Shown here piece by piece: positions 6,037 through 8,149 of a DNA stretch of 8,149 bases. The notes below the pieces were generated by a model that worked only from the letters and a program-made list of their open reading frames with translations, was not told the origin of the DNA and did not search any database. Within the stretch, counting starts at the first letter, position 1; every line of letters starts with the position of its first letter. Origin of the DNA: an uncultured Collinsella sp. (lineage in GTDB: Bacteria; Actinomycetota; Coriobacteriia; Coriobacteriales; Coriobacteriaceae). Made by a program: the position numbers and the translations under genes. The DNA is taken from positions 1 through 8,149 of the forward strand of contig CAJLLB010000090.1 of NCBI GenBank assembly GCA_905207425.1. The letters are read 5' to 3'.

Positions 6037-6882
6037 ATGGCAGGCCTGTTCAACATCCTTAAGGTCACCGTCAGCGAGGACAAGATCTGCGCGCATGTGC
6101 TGGTAAACCCCGGCATGCCGCTCATGACCTCGGAGGACATCGAGGCCACGGCGCGCGTGTACTACCTGGTACCCGCGATTGCCAAGCACCTGTGCCTGGG
6201 CGATTCCGGTCGCGAGTTCCAGGACTGCATGGGCCAGACCGAGCTTTGCCATCTGCTGGAGCACGTGACGGTAGAGCTCATGAACGAGACCGGTCTTGCT
6301 GGCAGCATTTCGTGCGGCCGCACTCGCGTGAGCGAGCACGATGAGCGCGTCTTTGAGGTCGAGCTTTCGTGTCCCGATGACGCGCTGGCCATCGGCGCGC
6401 TGTCTTCGGCGACCTTTATGATGGATTGGGCCTATCTGCATGCCGACCAGCCCGCTCCCGATGTGGACGGTACGGTCGCGGGTTTGCGCAACCTGGTACT
6501 GGGCATGCGTGCCGAGGCCGAGGGCAAGGACCCGCACGAGGCCGTCGCCGCCGCGAACGCCGAGGGCGAGGCCGGGGACGCGACCGAGGACGAGGCGCCT
6601 GCCGAGACTGCCGTCGAGCCTGTCGACGAGGCACCTGCCGAGGCGGCTTCCGAGCCCGAGCCCGCGGAGCCCCAGGGCGTCCCGAGCTTTGACGACGAAC
6701 CGCAGGAGGCAATCGATACCGAGGGCGCGACCGCCGAAAGCCACGAGGCCCCCGCTGCCGTCTACGGTGGCGCGGCGACGGCTCCGGTTGCCCCCGTGCA
6801 CGAGGGAGCGCTGCCGCTCGTTGACGGCGCCGGCGAGGACCCGGCCGCCACGATGGCCATGCCGGCCGTGCCGCAGGAGTAG
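6037..6882 (+). CDS. Stand-alone cyanophycin-synthetase-N-domain-like protein with acidic tail
   Basis: ATG 6037 is preceded by a good site, AGGGGAGAG, and gives 281 residues. I read residues about 30-135 as related to the N-terminal domain of cyanophycin synthetase (CphA1). The order LVPAIAKHLC (44-53), then CHLLEHVTVELM (71-82), then CGRTR (93-97) and VFEVEL (105-110) parallels the CphA1 order LVEHFC, GHIVEHVALELQ, GRTRET and a beta strand, as I remember that family. The HLLEH stretch (72-76) is an intact HxxEH motif, with E80 four residues later. The ATP-grasp and Mur-ligase domains that polymerise Asp and Arg are absent. Residues 161-281 are low-complexity Ala/Pro/Glu/Asp: 30 acidic residues, one Lys and no Arg by my count. 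No signal peptide or clear membrane helix is seen. Function is unknown; a metal-binding or peptidase-like role is speculative. It sits 24 bp after the CNNM gene. Confidence 0.75.
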   Translation: MAGLFNILKVTVSEDKICAHVLVNPGMPLMTSEDIEATARVYYLVPAIAKHLCLGDSGREFQDCMGQTELCHLLEHVTVELMNETGLAGSISCGRTRVSEHDERVFEVELSCPDDALAIGALSSATFMMDWAYLHADQPAPDVDGTVAGLRNLVLGMRAEAEGKDPHEAVAAANAEGEAGDATEDEAPAETAVEPVDEAPAEAASEPEPAEPQGVPSFDDEPQEAIDTEGATAESHEAPAAVYGGAATAPVAPVHEGALPLVDGAGEDPAATMAMPAVPQE

Positions 6883-6961
6883 GCTCACCCGCTTATCACC
6901 ATCATGTACCTGCGCCTTTACCGTACGCAGATGAACAAGACGGCAAGCGCTGTGCTGCGGG

Positions 6962-6967
6962 TATAAT
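6962..6967 (+). promoter_or_regulatory. Consensus -10 box (TATAAT) before the YtxH-like gene
   Basis: A perfect TATAAT lies 51 bp upstream of the ATG at 7019. The sequence 16-18 bp further upstream (about 6938-6945, gacggc) is a poor -35 box. The predicted 5' leader contains a short hairpin, GGGCG (6986-6990) with TGCCC (6997-7001), ending just before the AGGAG site at 7004-7008. This suggests the YtxH and PRC-barrel genes have a promoter separate from the CNNM pair. Confidence 0.55.
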
Positions 6968-7018
6968 GGACAGCATTCAAACGGTGGGCGCCGAGGTGCC
7001 CGCAGGAGAGGAATGAAC

Positions 7019-7408
7019 ATGGGTAAGACTTTCAACTTTATCTCGGGTGCGCTCTTCGGTGCTGCCGCCGGCGCCATCATCGGCGTCGCCCTGGCTCCGC
7101 GCTCGGGCGCCGAGACCCGCGCCATGGCTGCCGATATCGCCAACGACGCCTGGGATAACATGCGCGACACCTACGAGCACGGTGCCGAGGAGGCCCGCGC
7201 CGCGGTCAACGATTTTGGCCCGATGGTCGACGCCAAGACCGATGACCTGCGTGCCAAGGTCGACCTTGCCCGCGAGCGCATGGACCAGCTGCGAGAGCAG
7301 CTCAACGACGCTATCTCGGGCGGCAACGTGACGCCCGCCGCCGATGTCGTGGTCGAAAACGCCGTCGAGGCCGACGCCGAGGCCGCGGAGCCTTCGACCG
7401 AGGCATAA
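7019..7408 (+). CDS. YtxH-like small membrane protein with coiled coil
   Basis: I chose ATG 7019 (129 residues), 10 nt after AGGAG (7004-7008). The in-frame ATG at 7013 would add only Met-Asn and is just 4 nt from the site, so it is possible but tight. The N terminus has the YtxH layout: a glycine/alanine-rich membrane helix (about 7-27, FISGALFGAAAGAIIGVAL) followed directly by LAPRSGAETR (27-36), the family's most recognisable segment. An amphipathic, charged region (about 45-98) is probably a helical coiled coil. The last about 30 residues are acidic and Ala-rich (ending AEPSTEA). YtxH proteins are small, poorly understood membrane proteins, often associated with stress in Firmicutes; no biochemical role is established. 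The stop codon overlaps the next start (TAATG), pointing to translational coupling. Confidence 0.85.
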   Translation: MGKTFNFISGALFGAAAGAIIGVALAPRSGAETRAMAADIANDAWDNMRDTYEHGAEEARAAVNDFGPMVDAKTDDLRAKVDLARERMDQLREQLNDAISGGNVTPAADVVVENAVEADAEAAEPSTEA

Positions 7409-8149
7409 TGCGCGCCGGGGATTTTGTCGGCGCCAAGATCTATCGCAAGCCTACCGAGGATAAGCGCACCAAAAAAGACGGCACGCCGCGCGGCCCTAAA
7501 AAGCTCGGCAAGATTCACTTTCCGGTCTTTACCCCGGGCGGTACGCGCGTGGTGGGCTTTATGGTTCGCCAGTCCGATATCGCGGGTATGATCGAGCGCC
7601 CTGACCGATTTGTGGCGCTCGATGCCATTGGCGTCTATGAGGGCGCCATCGCAGTTGACGACGTCAAGGGCACCTACGATACCGCTGCGGCCAAGCGCCT
7701 CGACATCAACCTGGACGATTGCATTATCTGGGTTGGCATGGACGTGCGCACGGAGTCGGGCGATGTCGTGGGCTATTGCTCGGATGTGGAGTTCAAGCCG
7801 CGTTCGGGTGTCGTGCAGACGTTCTACGTGACCGCCGGCACCGCCTCGAGTGTGCTGGTGGGCGACACGCAGATGCCGCCGACGATGCTGCGCGGCTATG
7901 CGGACGGCGCGATGATCGTTTCGGACGAGGTCAAGTCGCTCGGGTATTCGGGCGGTGCCGCCGCAAAGGCTGCCGAGGCAAGCGTCGTGGTGGGCGATAA
8001 GGTCAAGAAGGGCGCCAAGGTGCTCGATGACAAGGGCTCGGTCGCCGTGGACAAGGGCAGCCGCGCACTGGGCAAGCAGCTCGGCAAGACGCGCGGTATG
8101 TTCAAGGCCTTTAAGCAGGTGAATAAATGTGCCTGCGAGGAGGTGCCCG
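7408..8149 (+). CDS. PRC-barrel domain protein (3' truncated by window end)
   Basis: ATG 7408-7410 overlaps the preceding TAA by one base, with GAGG at 7400-7403 as a weak ribosome binding site. The frame stays open through 247 codons to the window end, so the C terminus is missing. Two beta-rich segments look like PRC-barrel halves or repeats: about 34-82 (GKIHFPVFTPGGTRVVGFMV) and about 105-143 (IIWVGMDVRTESGDVVGYCS, then the VEFKPRSGVVQTFYV strand). GxxVGxxxD-like turns of this sort are typical of PRC barrels, which bind partners in photosynthetic reaction centre H, RimM and many actinobacterial proteins. The visible C-terminal part (about 185-240) is Lys/Ala/Gly-rich (GDKVKKGAKVLDDKG) and basic, unlike the acidic tails of the upstream products. 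Role unknown; coupling to the YtxH-like gene suggests the two products work together at the membrane. Confidence 0.8.
   Translation, partial: MRAGDFVGAKIYRKPTEDKRTKKDGTPRGPKKLGKIHFPVFTPGGTRVVGFMVRQSDIAGMIERPDRFVALDAIGVYEGAIAVDDVKGTYDTAAAKRLDINLDDCIIWVGMDVRTESGDVVGYCSDVEFKPRSGVVQTFYVTAGTASSVLVGDTQMPPTMLRGYADGAMIVSDEVKSLGYSGGAAAKAAEASVVVGDKVKKGAKVLDDKGSVAVDKGSRALGKQLGKTRGMFKAFKQVNKCACEEVP

Noticed and set aside
6910..6930. Inverted repeat CTGCG...CGCAG after the cyanophycin-N-like gene
   Set aside because: Five-bp stem with an 11-nt loop and no T-run; not distinguishable from chance in GC-rich DNA.
4597..7170. An 857-codon open frame on the minus strand across the CNNM, cyanophycin-N-like and YtxH genes
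   Set aside because: It is antisense to three genes with clear family motifs and ribosome binding sites. Its Arg/Gly/His/Asp-rich product has no recognisable domain. High third-position GC keeps this frame open by chance.
7719..8000. Alternative plus-strand frame of 93 codons inside the PRC-barrel region
   Set aside because: The frame from 7408 covers the same DNA with PRC-barrel-like sequence and a coupled start; the alternative gives an Arg/Gly-rich shadow product.

Overview
The window is about 8.1 kb of GC-rich, densely coded chromosome. Protein style, codon use and gene families suggest a gut Actinomycetota of class Coriobacteriia, most likely Collinsella or a close relative. That placement is my recognition from sequence, not a database result. 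I see no phage, plasmid, CRISPR, tRNA or rRNA signal.

Layout from left to right: (1) the 3' part of a large FtsX-type ABC transporter permease, cut by the window start; (2) a cluster of three REP-like units whose first copy overlaps the permease stop codon; (3) a DUF362 protein carrying two 4Fe-4S clusters, with its own promoter; (4) a 251-bp convergent intergenic region with a strong bidirectional terminator directly abutting a 132-bp MITE-like inverted repeat; (5) a membrane-anchored alpha/beta hydrolase on the minus strand; (6) a 186-bp divergent intergenic region with a good minus-strand promoter set among three 14-bp dyads; (7) a hemolysin-III/PAQR seven-helix membrane protein; (8) a CNNM/CorC-type transporter with DUF21, two CBS domains and a CorC_HlyC domain; (9) 24 bp later, a protein whose N-terminal half resembles the N domain of cyanophycin synthetase, without the ligase domains, followed by a long acidic disordered tail; (10) a YtxH-like membrane coiled-coil protein with a perfect TATAAT upstream; (11) overlapping its stop codon, a PRC-barrel protein that runs off the window end.

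Functionally this is mostly envelope and membrane biology: export or lipoprotein-type permease, anchored hydrolase, PAQR, CNNM, YtxH and PRC-barrel. The CNNM gene and the cyanophycin-N-domain gene look co-transcribed. The YtxH and PRC-barrel genes look translationally coupled. Three consecutive plus-strand products (CNNM, cyanophycin-N-like, YtxH) end in acidic, Ala/Pro/Glu-rich tails.

The least expected items are the stand-alone cyanophycin-synthetase-like N domain with an intact HxxEH motif, the two different palindromic intergenic elements, and the repeated dyads in the hydrolase promoter.
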